Counted from the first letter of the stretch, positions 52,759 through 61,784 are shown. The stretch is 64,000 bases of DNA from Fibrobacter sp. (GCA_024399065.1 JAKSIB010000010.1:1-64000), one strand, 5' to 3'. The notes: generated by a model from the letters alone, not told the origin. Program-made: numbers and translations.

Positions 52759-53514
52759 CTACTTCTTCTTGAACAACTTGCGGGCAATAAGCATCGGGCT
52801 ACGGATAATCATGCCAAAGCACAACTTGGTGTGGGTTGCAGAAATGGCAATGTTATCGTGCAGGGCTCGGAAATTGGAAACGCCGTCTTCCGGATAGGTC
52901 ACGTGAATCGGATAGAAATTCATCTTGATTCCCGCCCAAGACATGCGGACCATAATTTCGATATCAAAACCCATGCGCAAATTGGTCATCTTCTTTGCGA
53001 TGGGAACTACCTTGTCCAATGGATAGACTCGGCAGCCGCACATGGTGTCGGGAATGGACATGGACAACGTTTCGACGCAAACCCAGAAATTGGTAATCTT
53101 GCGCCCCTGTTCACGAGCCTTGGGCACGGTACCATCGTACTGCGGGAAAGCAGAAATCAGATTCTGGGGGTGCTTTTTGGAAGCCTTGATAAAGAAGGGA
53201 ATGGCGTTTACATCGTGCTGGCCGTCGGCATCGATTTGCAAGGCGTGGGTAAAACCCAGGCGGGCAGCTTCAACCAAGCCGGACACTACAGCACCGCCCT
53301 TTCCTTTGTTCACTTCGTGAGTGACCAAGTAGGTGTTCGGAACTTCCTTAGCGATGGTTTCCAGAATGGCATGGCCTTCGGGTGCATTGCCGTCGTCCAC
53401 CAAAATCACAGCCAGGCCTTCCTTGGAAAGGGCCTCAGCTACATGGCGGGAAGCAGCCTCGTGACGATACACAGGGACTACAGCACAAAACTTTTGTTCA
53501 GACATTTTTTCCAT
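52759..53514 (-). CDS. Family 2 glycosyltransferase (other half of ApeJ)
   Basis: The 251-residue GT-A fold protein has VVPVYRHE, AVILVDDGN, NKGKGGAVVSG, and the DXD-like QIDADGQHD motif. It resembles dolichol-phosphate mannosyltransferase-type GT2s, with no clear membrane anchor. It may add a sugar to the polyene lipid or its carrier; the substrate is not determined. It is separated from apeGHI by a GGGATGAC repeat. Confidence 0.85.
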   Translation of the reverse strand: MEKMSEQKFCAVVPVYRHEAASRHVAEALSKEGLAVILVDDGNAPEGHAILETIAKEVPNTYLVTHEVNKGKGGAVVSGLVEAARLGFTHALQIDADGQHDVNAIPFFIKASKKHPQNLISAFPQYDGTVPKAREQGRKITNFWVCVETLSMSIPDTMCGCRVYPLDKVVPIAKKMTNLRMGFDIEIMVRMSWAGIKMNFYPIHVTYPEDGVSNFRALHDNIAISATHTKLCFGMIIRSPMLIARKLFKKK

Positions 53515-53515
53515 A

Positions 53516-53575
53516 ATCAGGGGGATCCCGGGTCATCCCCGTCAAGCGAGGACAAGCGCCCGGGATGACATGTTG
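53516..53575. repeat. GGGATGAC-type palindrome intruding into a gene
   Basis: Long inverted repeats (GATCCCGGGTCATCCCCG against CGCCCGGGATGACATG). It covers the last ten codons and stop of the adjacent APE fusion gene. Related to the element at 16357-16492. Confidence 0.8.
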
Positions 53576-55875
53576 GAGGCGGAATCATCTACAAGCTTCA
53601 TAAGAATGGAACCGGAAGAAAGGGACTTCGTTCCTGTTTCATCCACAAAGCTGAAGGTCAGTTTACCCTTTTCCTCATCGTAGTTCAACTGGAGTTCCAC
53701 AGGGGTATCCGGGAAAATGGGGCTGGTAAACTTGGTGCGGTTGATCTTTACGATTTCTGAAGGAACCTTCAAGAAGGTACGGGCCAGCAACAAGACCATG
53801 TTCACCTGGACCACGGCGGGCAACAGCTTGAATTCCGGGAAATGACCATCGTAGAAATCGCTGGTGATGGGGAACAAAAGCTTCGCTCTAAAGGAGCTTA
53901 CGTCCCTCTGCATTTTCAGAATCTTGAAGTTGGGGCTTTCAGGCAGGCTAAAGAGGTCCTGGATATCGCTCATCTTGATTTTTCCCATAAGGTCCTGGGG
54001 CAGTTCCTCCAGGTAGCGCCACTTCTTGGGCGTTACCGTATTTTCCAGATACTGACACAGGTAATTCCTAAAGAATTCGTTGATTTTAAGTTTTGCACAG
54101 TTGGCAAATTTTTCACGGCCGGCTTCGTTCAGCACGATAGCTGCAGCAAGGAACTGGCGCTTGCTTACCATAGGCACAACACGGACATCGTGTACAAGGC
54201 CAGTAGACTTGAGACGTATTTCCACTTCGGGCAAGGAAATTCTCTTTTCCTCAATTTTTACGATGGAATCAGCACGGCCCTTCAGCACAAAGCTCCCGTC
54301 GGCCTGAAGTTCCGCCAGGTCGCCGGAGGTAAAACCTTCGGGTTCCAAGACCGCAGCGGACTTGATGTTGAGGCAGCCATTTTCAGCAAGACTCATCTTG
54401 CAAAATTCAAAAGGAGTCCACAGGTTACCGGAGCCGCTTTGCCTATGGGCAATAATTCCTGTTTCTGAGCTTCCGTAGATTTCGGTAGTCCAGCATCCGG
54501 TCAGTTCATGAGTCTTCTGGGCCACATCTTCGGGCAGAACGCCGCCCGCAGAAAGGATCACGGGCACAGTCTTGAAATCAAGGGGCTTTTCCAGATCCAC
54601 CACCAGACGCTTCAAAAACGCTGGGCTAGAAACGACTACAGCCTGCGCGTCAGTAAGCTTTGTCAATTCCGTGGGGAAATCAAACCGACGCCTGCGGAAA
54701 GGAATGCCTGCAGCCAGCGGGAAAATCACCGCAAAGGGCAGGCCAAACATGTGGTGATGATTCACGGTACTGTAAATTTCACGACTCATCCACTGGTCGC
54801 CAAAATACTTCACCTGCTGTTCAACTTCTTTTTCCAGCTGGGAGAACATCTTGAAAACAGCCTTGGGCTTGCCTGTGGTACCGGAAGTGTACACCACCAT
54901 CTCGGCCTTGTCCATATCAAACTTGCCAAATCGTATTTCGTTAGTTTCCTGTTTAAGCAAGTCCTGGATCATGGTGGCACCACCAGGCGCAAAAGGCTCG
55001 TCGGTAATGAACCCGCAGTTTTCTTTCTGGATTTCCTTGATAAAGGCGTCCTGGCGGTTGGCAGAAACCAAGGCCTTACGACAGCTCTGGAGCATAGCCA
55101 CCAAGGCCACTAAAAAGTAGTAGACATCGTCGCAGTGAAGAATCCAGGGAATGTTCTCCTGGGATTCCAAGAAGATTCGAACCTTGGATACGTCAGAGAC
55201 AAAATCCTTCCACGTTGTAACCGAGGAGTCATCGAAGCAGAACTTCGCACCTTCGGGGCGGGAGTTCACTTCCAACTCGCTTACGGGAACATAGGACTGT
55301 AACTTTCTCTGCATCACTTTTCGAACCACAAACTCAATTGCAAAAAATAATCCGATTAAAATGTAGGAAATTAGCCCGTTGTACAAGGACCAAAGCCTGT
55401 CGGAACCCACGAACACAGTGAGGGCAGCAACACTTGCGTTTGCAACAAAGAAAATGCACCAACAAAAAGTCACCTTGTCGCAGTAATTTTCCACGTAGTT
55501 ACGGCTGGGGGAATTTTTAATGCTTTTGTCCCCAAGGTTTGCCATGCGAAAAACAAAACTGGGCTTTTTCCAGAGGGTAACGCCAAAGAACAGAAGCAGG
55601 CTCAAGTTTACAAGGACCGGGTAGAACTTGAGGAACAGCAAACTGTCCGCGAAGAGCGCCACCGTTCCGCAGACCAACATCAAAAGGACCAGGATTCCAT
55701 TCTTGGCCTTGCCACCGTCGGCATTCTTGGAGCGAGTGAAATTCAGGAACTGATAAAAAGCAAGCGCCAAAAGCAAAATGCTCAGGCGCCTAGGCGAAAG
55801 GTCCCACATGGTGAGACCACAATATACAAGAACCGGATAAAGTACGCTCAGCGCGGTAAAGAAAACCTTTCCCGC
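53542..55875 (-). CDS. Fused APE membrane protein, adenylation enzyme and dehydratase (ApeG-ApeH-ApeI)
   Basis: The 777-residue protein joins three parts found as separate ApeG, ApeH and ApeI in gammaproteobacterial clusters. Residues 1-190 have about six membrane helices (COG4648-like). About 195-640 is an AMP-forming ligase with VVYTSGTTGKPKAVF, EIYGSSETG, TSGDLAEL and a final GKIKMSDI lysine. About 650-777 is a hot-dog dehydratase with DFYDGHFPEFKLLPAVVQ. The ligase should activate the aryl starter for ACP. The last ten residues (NMSSRALVLA) are repeat-encoded. Start ATG 55875 follows the ACP stop by ten bases. Confidence 0.88.
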   Translation of the reverse strand, partial: AGKVFFTALSVLYPVLVYCGLTMWDLSPRRLSILLLALAFYQFLNFTRSKNADGGKAKNGILVLLMLVCGTVALFADSLLFLKFYPVLVNLSLLLFFGVTLWKKPSFVFRMANLGDKSIKNSPSRNYVENYCDKVTFCWCIFFVANASVAALTVFVGSDRLWSLYNGLISYILIGLFFAIEFVVRKVMQRKLQSYVPVSELEVNSRPEGAKFCFDDSSVTTWKDFVSDVSKVRIFLESQENIPWILHCDDVYYFLVALVAMLQSCRKALVSANRQDAFIKEIQKENCGFITDEPFAPGGATMIQDLLKQETNEIRFGKFDMDKAEMVVYTSGTTGKPKAVFKMFSQLEKEVEQQVKYFGDQWMSREIYSTVNHHHMFGLPFAVIFPLAAGIPFRRRRFDFPTELTKLTDAQAVVVSSPAFLKRLVVDLEKPLDFKTVPVILSAGGVLPEDVAQKTHELTGCWTTEIYGSSETGIIAHRQSGSGNLWTPFEFCKMSLAENGCLNIKSAAVLEPEGFTSGDLAELQADGSFVLKGRADSIVKIEEKRISLPEVEIRLKSTGLVHDVRVVPMVSKRQFLAAAIVLNEAGREKFANCAKLKINEFFRNYLCQYLENTVTPKKWRYLEELPQDLMGKIKMSDIQDLFSLPESPNFKILKMQRDVSSFRAKLLFPITSDFYDGHFPEFKLLPAVVQVNMVLLLARTFLKVPSEIVKINRTKFTSPIFPDTPVELQLNYDEEKGKLTFSFVDETGTKSLSSGSILMKLVDDSASNMSSRALVLA

Positions 55876-55885
55876 CATAGGACTC

Positions 55886-56143
55886 TTACTTAGCTTCCGA
55901 ATCCTGGATGAGGTTGTAGATAGCATCTACCACGTCCTGCATGGTGCGGACGGTCTTGAAAACCTCAGGATCGATGTTACGGGGAAGAATAGACTTCAGC
56001 TTCACAATCAAGTCGACAGCGTCAATGCTATCCAGTTCCAGATCTTCGTAAAGACGGGCTTCGGGGGTGATCTTGGCTTCGTCCATTTCGAAGTCTTCCA
56101 CCAAGGCAGACTTCATCTTTTCAAAAATTTGCTGTTTATCCAT
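55886..56143 (-). CDS. apeF: APE acyl carrier protein (ApeF-like)
   Basis: The 85-residue four-helix ACP has the phosphopantetheine site LELDSIDAVDL with Ser41. It is second of two ACPs; by order it matches ApeF. GATAA-type spacing and a short gap of 23 bp to the upstream ACP show an operon. It carries the growing polyene or aryl starter. Confidence 0.9.
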   Translation of the reverse strand: MDKQQIFEKMKSALVEDFEMDEAKITPEARLYEDLELDSIDAVDLIVKLKSILPRNIDPEVFKTVRTMQDVVDAIYNLIQDSEAK

Positions 56144-56166
56144 GGTAATGTTCCAAATAACCCGAT

Positions 56167-56439
56167 TTACTTTTGATTAGCGGCAACGTAGGCAGCGAGG
56201 GCGCTTACAGAGGCAAAATGTTTCTTGGTTTCTTCGTTCTGCACGGCAAAGGATACGCCAAAGGCATCCTTGATGGCAATGCCAAGTTCCAGTGCGTCGA
56301 TGGAATCGAGACCCAGACCTTCACCCTGAGCATTTGTACCGAAAATAGGTGCATCATCAATGATATCAGCGGGGGTGATATCTTCCAGTTCCAAAGACTT
56401 AATCAAAAGTTCTTTAATCTTGTTATTCAAATCGGACAT
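56167..56439 (-). CDS. apeE: APE acyl carrier protein (ApeE-like)
   Basis: The 90-residue ACP has the phosphopantetheine site GLGLDSIDALELG (Ser near residue 45) preceded by an unusual NAQGEG loop. It is first gene of the thirteen-gene leftward APE run. Together with the second ACP it probably divides starter loading and chain extension, as in other aryl polyene systems. Confidence 0.9.
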   Translation of the reverse strand: MSDLNNKIKELLIKSLELEDITPADIIDDAPIFGTNAQGEGLGLDSIDALELGIAIKDAFGVSFAVQNEETKKHFASVSALAAYVAANQK

Positions 56440-56445
56440 TATATA

Positions 56446-56498
56446 CCTTTACAAACTGTTTTACAAAAAAATAACAAAATCTCCCTTTATTGTAAAGG
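56446..56498. promoter_or_regulatory. Inverted repeat in the divergent APE promoter
   Basis: CCTTTACAA (56446-56454) and TTGTAAAGG (56490-56498) are perfect 9-bp inverted copies 35 bp apart in the 131-bp gap between the ACP and methyltransferase genes. A repressor or activator binding pair is plausible. Confidence 0.5.
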
Positions 56499-56570
56499 AA
56501 CCCCTAAATTCTTGCGTTTTGGACGGATATAAAAAACTATATTTTCACCAAAATTTAACCAGAGTCTTTC

Positions 56571-57662
56571 ATGTTCGACTTTTATATCAACGACAATATT
56601 TCCGCTATTGACGCCAAATTCGAAGCCCAGAAGATAGCCTTCGCCCCCCTCAGTTTTCAGGCAGCCCGCGCTCTTCGCGACATGGGCATTCTTGAACTGA
56701 TCAGCGAATCCCGCAAAAAGGGCATCACCATCTCCGAAATTTCCAAGAAGTTGAATATTTCCCTGTACGGCGTAGGCGTCCTTACTGAAATGGGTCTTGG
56801 CATGGGCGCCCTTAAGGTTCATCCGGATTCTGCCGAAGACGACCTCCGCCTGACTCTCGGCAAGGTAGGCTTCTTCCTTCTGAAAGACGAAATGACCCAG
56901 GTGAACATGGACTTTTCCCAGGACATCTGCTACCGCGGTGCCGAGAACCTCGAAGAATCCATCCGCGAAGGAAAGCCCGCCGGTCTCCCCCATCTGGGCA
57001 ACTGGAAAACCGTTTACCAAGGATTGTCCCAGCTTACCGACCAGCAGAAGAAGAGCTGGTTCGGCTTTGACCATTTCTATTCCGACCTGGCCTTCCCCGA
57101 AGCACTGCCTATCGTTTTCGAAAAGTCCGTAGGTCGCCTCTTTGACATTGGCGGCAACACTGCAAAGTGGGCCATCGCCTGCTGCAAGTACAATCCCAAC
57201 GTAAAGGTTTCCATCATCGACCTGCCGGGCCAGACTGCCGTTGCCGAAAAGAACGCTGCCGCTGCCGGTTTCGCAGATCGCATCGACACTATTCCCTGCA
57301 ATGTGCTAGACGAAACCACCAGTTTCCCGGAAGGAGCCAACGCTGTTTGGATGAGCCAGTTCCTGGACTGCTTCTCCCTGGAAGAAATCACAAAAATTTT
57401 GACCAAGATCCGTACTGCAGCCTCCCCCGAAACCGACGTGTACGTTCTTGAACCCCTGTGGGACAAGCAACGTTTCGAAGCCGCCGCCTACTCCCTGCAG
57501 GCAACCTCTTTGTACTTTACCTGCATTGCCAACGGTAACAGCAAGATGTACCGTTTCGAAGAACTGAAGAAGGCAATCGAAATTGCAGGCTTCGAGCTGA
57601 AGGAAGCCCACCACAATGTAGGCATCAACAGCTACTCCCTGCTGCGTTTCCGCACAAAGTAA
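56571..57662 (+). CDS. apeB: SAM-dependent O-methyltransferase (ApeB-like)
   Basis: The 363-residue protein has an N-terminal winged-helix dimerisation domain (about 20-100) and a class I methyltransferase domain. LFDIGGNTAKWAIACCKYNPNV is the SAM loop, with VSIIDLPGQ and IPCNVLDE after it and VWMSQFLDCF marking the acetylserotonin-methyltransferase-like subgroup. It may methylate the aryl head group, as seen for APE pigments. First gene of the rightward part of the cluster. Confidence 0.85.
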   Translation: MFDFYINDNISAIDAKFEAQKIAFAPLSFQAARALRDMGILELISESRKKGITISEISKKLNISLYGVGVLTEMGLGMGALKVHPDSAEDDLRLTLGKVGFFLLKDEMTQVNMDFSQDICYRGAENLEESIREGKPAGLPHLGNWKTVYQGLSQLTDQQKKSWFGFDHFYSDLAFPEALPIVFEKSVGRLFDIGGNTAKWAIACCKYNPNVKVSIIDLPGQTAVAEKNAAAAGFADRIDTIPCNVLDETTSFPEGANAVWMSQFLDCFSLEEITKILTKIRTAASPETDVYVLEPLWDKQRFEAAAYSLQATSLYFTCIANGNSKMYRFEELKKAIEIAGFELKEAHHNVGINSYSLLRFRTK

Positions 57663-57682
57663 GAACAGCCCCATCGCAGTTT

Positions 57683-58351
57683 ATGGAAAAAGTTTATATA
57701 GAACGATTCGCAAGTTTCGTGCCAACCGAGGCGATGCCCAAGCCGGACGTTTCCTTCGTACCCATGCTTACCCGCAGACGTCTAAGCAACCTGTCCCGTA
57801 TGGTGGTCTACACTAGCGAAAAGATTTCCAAGGACGAAAACGGCAACGTCCTTCCCCCCTGCAAAATTACATTTGCATCCCAGTATGGCGAAATTACGCA
57901 ACAGCTGAAGATTGCAGAAATTCTGATTGACACAGGCAAGGTTTCTCCATCCCATTTTAGTTCGTCTGTATTCAACACCCCGGTGGCAAACGCAACAATT
58001 CTCGAAAAGAATACCGCCGGATACTCCGCTGTTTACGGTGGCAAGAACGCTTTTTCCGACGGTCTTGCCGATTGTCTCGCCGCCATGGAAATCGAGTCCG
58101 CCGAAGATCGCAGTTTTATTTTTGCCGAAGAACTCATTCCAGAAAAGTACGCACCCATCGCTGGAGTTCCCTACCCCAACGTAGTCTGCGCCGTAGCCCT
58201 TCGCCTTACCAAGGACGAATCCAAGGCAGACAAGCGCTACAAGGATTTCGATTTGAACCTAGCTTTGCAAAACCTCAAGTTTTTGCAAGCTAATTTCAAC
58301 ACCGCTTCCGACCAGGCCCTGGCATTTATCATGTCCGTTCTCGAGTTATGA
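57683..58351 (+). CDS. apeC: Ketosynthase-like chain-length factor (ApeC-like)
   Basis: The 222-residue protein matches the N-terminal ketosynthase-like family found in APE clusters: FASQYGEITQQLKIAEIL and FSSSVFNTPVANATILEKNTAGYSA. The active-site Cys of true ketosynthases is absent, so it is likely a chain-length factor partner for ApeO. About half the size of a full ketosynthase, as is usual for ApeC. Its TGA overlaps the apeD ATG. Confidence 0.85.
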   Translation: MEKVYIERFASFVPTEAMPKPDVSFVPMLTRRRLSNLSRMVVYTSEKISKDENGNVLPPCKITFASQYGEITQQLKIAEILIDTGKVSPSHFSSSVFNTPVANATILEKNTAGYSAVYGGKNAFSDGLADCLAAMEIESAEDRSFIFAEELIPEKYAPIAGVPYPNVVCAVALRLTKDESKADKRYKDFDLNLALQNLKFLQANFNTASDQALAFIMSVLEL

Positions 58352-59127
58352 TTTTCGCAAAAATCAAGTATATTTGGAGAATCGTCGGCAAACTCAGTTC
58401 CTTTGCTGTTTTTGGCATAGGAAGTTTCATTCTTGGTTCGACGATTTTTCCAGTCCTTCACTTGATTTCCGGTTTTTCAGCAGTTCGCTTCCGCCGCATT
58501 ACCCGAAAGTTTATTTCAAGATCCTTTGTGGTTTTTGTCAAGTACATGGAGTTCGTTGGGACAATCAAGGTTTCCGTCCAGGAACGAGATCTTTTAAAAG
58601 GAGCCAAGTCCAAGGTCATCATCGCAAACCATCCATCCCTTTTGGATGTGGTGATTTTGATTTCCCTTGTGCCCAATGCAGACTGCATCGTCAAGGGAGC
58701 CTTAATTGACAATAAGTTTATCTCAGCAATCATACGAAACCTGTACATACCCAATACGTTGCCCTTTGAGGAACAGTTGGAGATGGCAGCAAAATCCATG
58801 GCCGAGGGCAACAACTTGATCATCTTCCCCGAGGGAACTCGTTCAAGAACTGGAGAGCCATGGCATTTCAAGAAAGGTGCCGCACGTTTTGCCATCTACA
58901 CCAAGAGCGACGTGGTGCCGGTTTATTTTGGTGGCAACGAAAAAATTGGTCTTAGAAAGTACGACAAGATGCTATCCCATAATCCCACGAATCCGTACAT
59001 ATACGAGTTGGAGGTACTCCCCCAGATTTCCGTAGCGGAGTACTTGAACATGCCCGCATCAAAAAGTGCAATTCTATTGACAGACGCAATGAAAAACGTC
59101 CTTGAACAAAAGCATCTAAATAGTTAA
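58348..59127 (+). CDS. apeD: PlsC-type acyltransferase (ApeD-like)
   Basis: The 259-residue membrane-associated protein has one or two N-terminal helices and the 1-acylglycerol-phosphate acyltransferase motifs: NHPSLLD (HX4D) near residue 93 and FPEGTRSRTGEPW. It may link the polyene carboxyl to the lipid anchor. Translationally coupled to apeC by ATGA. Last gene of the rightward APE part. Confidence 0.88.
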   Translation: MIFAKIKYIWRIVGKLSSFAVFGIGSFILGSTIFPVLHLISGFSAVRFRRITRKFISRSFVVFVKYMEFVGTIKVSVQERDLLKGAKSKVIIANHPSLLDVVILISLVPNADCIVKGALIDNKFISAIIRNLYIPNTLPFEEQLEMAAKSMAEGNNLIIFPEGTRSRTGEPWHFKKGAARFAIYTKSDVVPVYFGGNEKIGLRKYDKMLSHNPTNPYIYELEVLPQISVAEYLNMPASKSAILLTDAMKNVLEQKHLNS

Positions 59128-59137
59128 ATTGAATAGC

Positions 59138-59512
59138 ATGAAAAAGACTTTTATTCTTATCGCCATCTCTAGCGTTGCAGCTTTTTTCTCTGCTTGCGGA
59201 GGTAGCTACAGCAACCACCAAACCGTAGAACAAATGAGTCAGCCTTTCGTCTGCGAAGGTCTTCATATGAAGAACGCTAAGTGGGATTTCGTGGATGACT
59301 ACGGCATGAAAATCCATGTTGATGGTCGCTGCCATGCAGGTCGCAGACACGGTCAGTTCAATTTCTACTCAAACAACGAGATGCTTGCCAAGACCAAGTT
59401 TGTAAAGGGCGAAGAAGTCAAGACCGCCTGCATGATCAAGGGTAAGCAGATGAGAACCACTTTGGAAAAATGCATGAACATTCACGCTAACGAAAAGAAT
59501 AGAGCCAAGTAA
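59138..59512 (+). CDS. Small hypothetical lipoprotein
   Basis: The 124-residue protein has a lipobox FFSAC at residue 19. The mature part has MORN-like turns (DDYGMKIHVDGRCHAGRRHGQFNFY) and a basic C-terminus. Function unknown. It follows apeD after ten bases, so it may be co-transcribed with the APE genes, but the family is not a known APE component. The ATG at 59138 is preferred over an upstream TTG. Confidence 0.7.
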   Translation: MKKTFILIAISSVAAFFSACGGSYSNHQTVEQMSQPFVCEGLHMKNAKWDFVDDYGMKIHVDGRCHAGRRHGQFNFYSNNEMLAKTKFVKGEEVKTACMIKGKQMRTTLEKCMNIHANEKNRAK

Positions 59513-59526
59513 TTTTTGAGGTTAAT

Positions 59527-61017
59527 ATGTCCAAGAATACCAAGACCGTTAAGGCTGCAGCTAAGGCTAGCAAGACCGTTCCCGCCGCAAAGGCTGAAAA
59601 GAAATCCGCCGGCAAGTCCGGTACCCAGACCAACATGTGGACCGGCCGTTTCGCTAGCGGTATGGCTCAGTCCATGGTGGACCTCTCCTTCAGCCTTCAC
59701 TTCGACTCTGAACTCATCGAAGAAGATATCGAAGGCAGCATCGGTCACGGCAAGGGCCTGGTAGAATCCGGCGTCTTGACCAAGGCAGAATACAAGAAGA
59801 TTTGCGACGGTCTCAAGACCATTCTCGACGATTACCATGCAGGCAAGAACCTGTGGCAGCCTTCCGACGAAGACATCCACATGGCCGTAGAACGCGTGCT
59901 TACCGAACGCATCGGCGCTTTGGGCAAGAAGATCCACACAGGCCGTAGCCGCAATGACCAGGTCTGCACCGACTTCAAGCTTTACATGCGTCACCGCGCA
60001 GCAGAAATCCGCGCTCTTGAAATTGAATTGATGGAAGTGGTCCTGGACCTTTCCAAGAAGTACTTCGGCAAGCTGATGCCGGGCTACACCCACCTGCAGC
60101 AGGCACAGCCCATCTACTTCAGCCACTACCTCATGAGCATGTTCTTCGCAGTGAGCCGCGACGTGAAGCGTCTGGACAACTTCCTGGAACTCCACTCTCA
60201 GCTGCCTCTTGGTAGCGGCGCTATGGCTGGTTCTGCATTCCCCTACCAGCGCGCCCTGGTTGCTGCAGAACTCGGCTTCAAGGACGTGAGCCCCAACTCC
60301 ATCGACGCCGTGAGCCACCGCGACATGATGCTGGAATTCAACGCCGACCTCGCCATCATCGCAAACACCATGAGCCGTTACGCCGAAGATTTCGTGAACT
60401 GGAGCACCAGCGAATTCGGATTCCTCACCTTGCACGATGCCTTCAGCAGCGGTTCCTCCATGATGCCCCAGAAGAAGAACCCGGACTCCATGGAACTCAT
60501 CCGCGGCAAGTCTGGCCGTATGCTGGGTAACTTCAGCGCTATGTACACTTTGGTGAAGGGCGCTCCCCTCTCCTACAGCCGCGACCTGCAGGAAGACAAG
60601 GAACCGGTATTCGACAGCGTTCACAACGTGAAGGTCATCCTCCGCGTCATGAAGGAAGCTCTGGAAACTGCACGTTTCAACTTTGACAAGATGGAAGCAA
60701 AGATGTTGCCGGCCCTGTTGGCAACTGACCTGGCCGACCTTCTGGTGGAAGCTGGCGTTCCCTTCCGCGATGCTCACCACGTTGTGGGTAGCCTGGTTGG
60801 CGAAGCCGCTCGCAGCGGTAAGGAATTCACCGACCTGTCCGACGAAGCTTGGGCAGCCGCCGGCGTTCCCGATGTGCAGAAGATGAAGAAGACCCTGACT
60901 TTCGAATACAGCGTTGGTCGCCGTAACATCGAAGGCGGTACCGGTCCTAAGTCTGTAAAGCAACAGTTCGGTAAGGCCGAAGCTCTCTTGAAAAAGTTCA
61001 AGGTCGTTAAGAAGTAA
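59527..61017 (+). CDS. argH: Argininosuccinate lyase with a basic N-terminal extension
   Basis: ArgH splits argininosuccinate into arginine and fumarate. The enzyme core starts near residue 36 (MWTGRFASG) and has all key regions: HTGRSRNDQVCTDF, YTHLQQAQPIYFSHYL, and the signature GSSMMPQKKNPDSMEL with the catalytic Ser loop. A 35-residue Lys/Ala-rich extension precedes the core. GAGG five bases before ATG 59527 supports that start. The extension is not typical of ArgH. A repeat and a convergent terminator follow. Confidence 0.96.
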   Translation: MSKNTKTVKAAAKASKTVPAAKAEKKSAGKSGTQTNMWTGRFASGMAQSMVDLSFSLHFDSELIEEDIEGSIGHGKGLVESGVLTKAEYKKICDGLKTILDDYHAGKNLWQPSDEDIHMAVERVLTERIGALGKKIHTGRSRNDQVCTDFKLYMRHRAAEIRALEIELMEVVLDLSKKYFGKLMPGYTHLQQAQPIYFSHYLMSMFFAVSRDVKRLDNFLELHSQLPLGSGAMAGSAFPYQRALVAAELGFKDVSPNSIDAVSHRDMMLEFNADLAIIANTMSRYAEDFVNWSTSEFGFLTLHDAFSSGSSMMPQKKNPDSMELIRGKSGRMLGNFSAMYTLVKGAPLSYSRDLQEDKEPVFDSVHNVKVILRVMKEALETARFNFDKMEAKMLPALLATDLADLLVEAGVPFRDAHHVVGSLVGEAARSGKEFTDLSDEAWAAAGVPDVQKMKKTLTFEYSVGRRNIEGGTGPKSVKQQFGKAEALLKKFKVVKK

Positions 61018-61036
61018 CTTCTATAGAGGATGCTTA

Positions 61037-61070
61037 GATTGCCACGGCCCTTTGGGCCTCGCAATGACAT
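61037..61070. repeat. GCAATGACA-type half element
   Basis: GATTGCCACGGCCCTTTGGG at the left, CTCGCAATGACAT at the right end. It matches the right half of the longer elements at 24512 and 39358. Confidence 0.75.
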
Positions 61071-61090
61071 TCCTCGAAATTTGAACAAAA

Positions 61091-61127
61091 AAGAAACCGC
61101 AGCCTCAAGGTTGCGGTTCTTTTTTTA
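61091..61127. terminator. Bidirectional terminator between argH and the motor operon
   Basis: GAAACCGCAGCC and GGTTGCGGTTC form a stem around TCAA, with A6 on the left and T7 on the right. Confidence 0.85.
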
Positions 61128-61784
61128 TTTCTTGTCTTGGGGTACGAGGCGTTCCACAATGCGGAACAGATCATTATAGATTTCCAGGAAGTCTTCGATC
61201 CAAATGGGGTCGCGTTCGCCCACCACATGGAAGGTTTCTTCCAAAGTGTGGCGTGCGTTATAGGGACCCACCAAGGTACCTTCGGGCTGGGTAAAGCCCC
61301 CCTGCTGGTATGCGGTTACTGCAGCCTGGCGGGCACGATAACTACGGCGGAGTCGAGCAATCAAGGCGCCACGCAAAGAAAGCAATTCTTCGTGGGCGGC
61401 AATGGCGTTACCATCCTTGACCCAGGATTCAACCACATTCAAGCGACGGAGAATGGTGTCCCTTTCTGTATTAGGAATAAGCATTCGCTTATCAGCAAGA
61501 GTCTTCTTGATCTGTTCAGAAATTCCACCCAGGATTTGTTCATTCCAGAACACCATGGGATTTTCTGCAAAGCGGCTAGAATCGTCGGCCTTAGGCGTGT
61601 GAGTTGCAATCCAGCGATCAAGCTTATCAGCCACCATGCCAGCTTCGGGCAAACGGTCCACAGCCACATATTCGCCGGCGCGGTTCAGCAGGTTGTCCGC
61701 ATAGACCATACGCCAGTGCGGCAGCTTTCCGGTCTTACGGATAGCGTCGATATTCTGGCGAAGATTTTCTAAACGTTCCTGCAT
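61125..61784 (-). CDS. Helical protein of unknown function in the motor operon
   Basis: The family is not recognised. The 219-residue protein has no signal or membrane segment; it is rich in Glu, Arg and Leu and predicted to be mostly helical. It contains RRSYRARQAAVTAYQQGGF in the middle and a conserved-looking GERDPIWIEDFLEIYNDLFRIVERL near the end. It is third gene of the MotA-like, MotB-like run and probably interacts with the motor in the cytosol. No ribosome site is clear. Confidence 0.6.
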   Translation of the reverse strand: MQERLENLRQNIDAIRKTGKLPHWRMVYADNLLNRAGEYVAVDRLPEAGMVADKLDRWIATHTPKADDSSRFAENPMVFWNEQILGGISEQIKKTLADKRMLIPNTERDTILRRLNVVESWVKDGNAIAAHEELLSLRGALIARLRRSYRARQAAVTAYQQGGFTQPEGTLVGPYNARHTLEETFHVVGERDPIWIEDFLEIYNDLFRIVERLVPQDKK

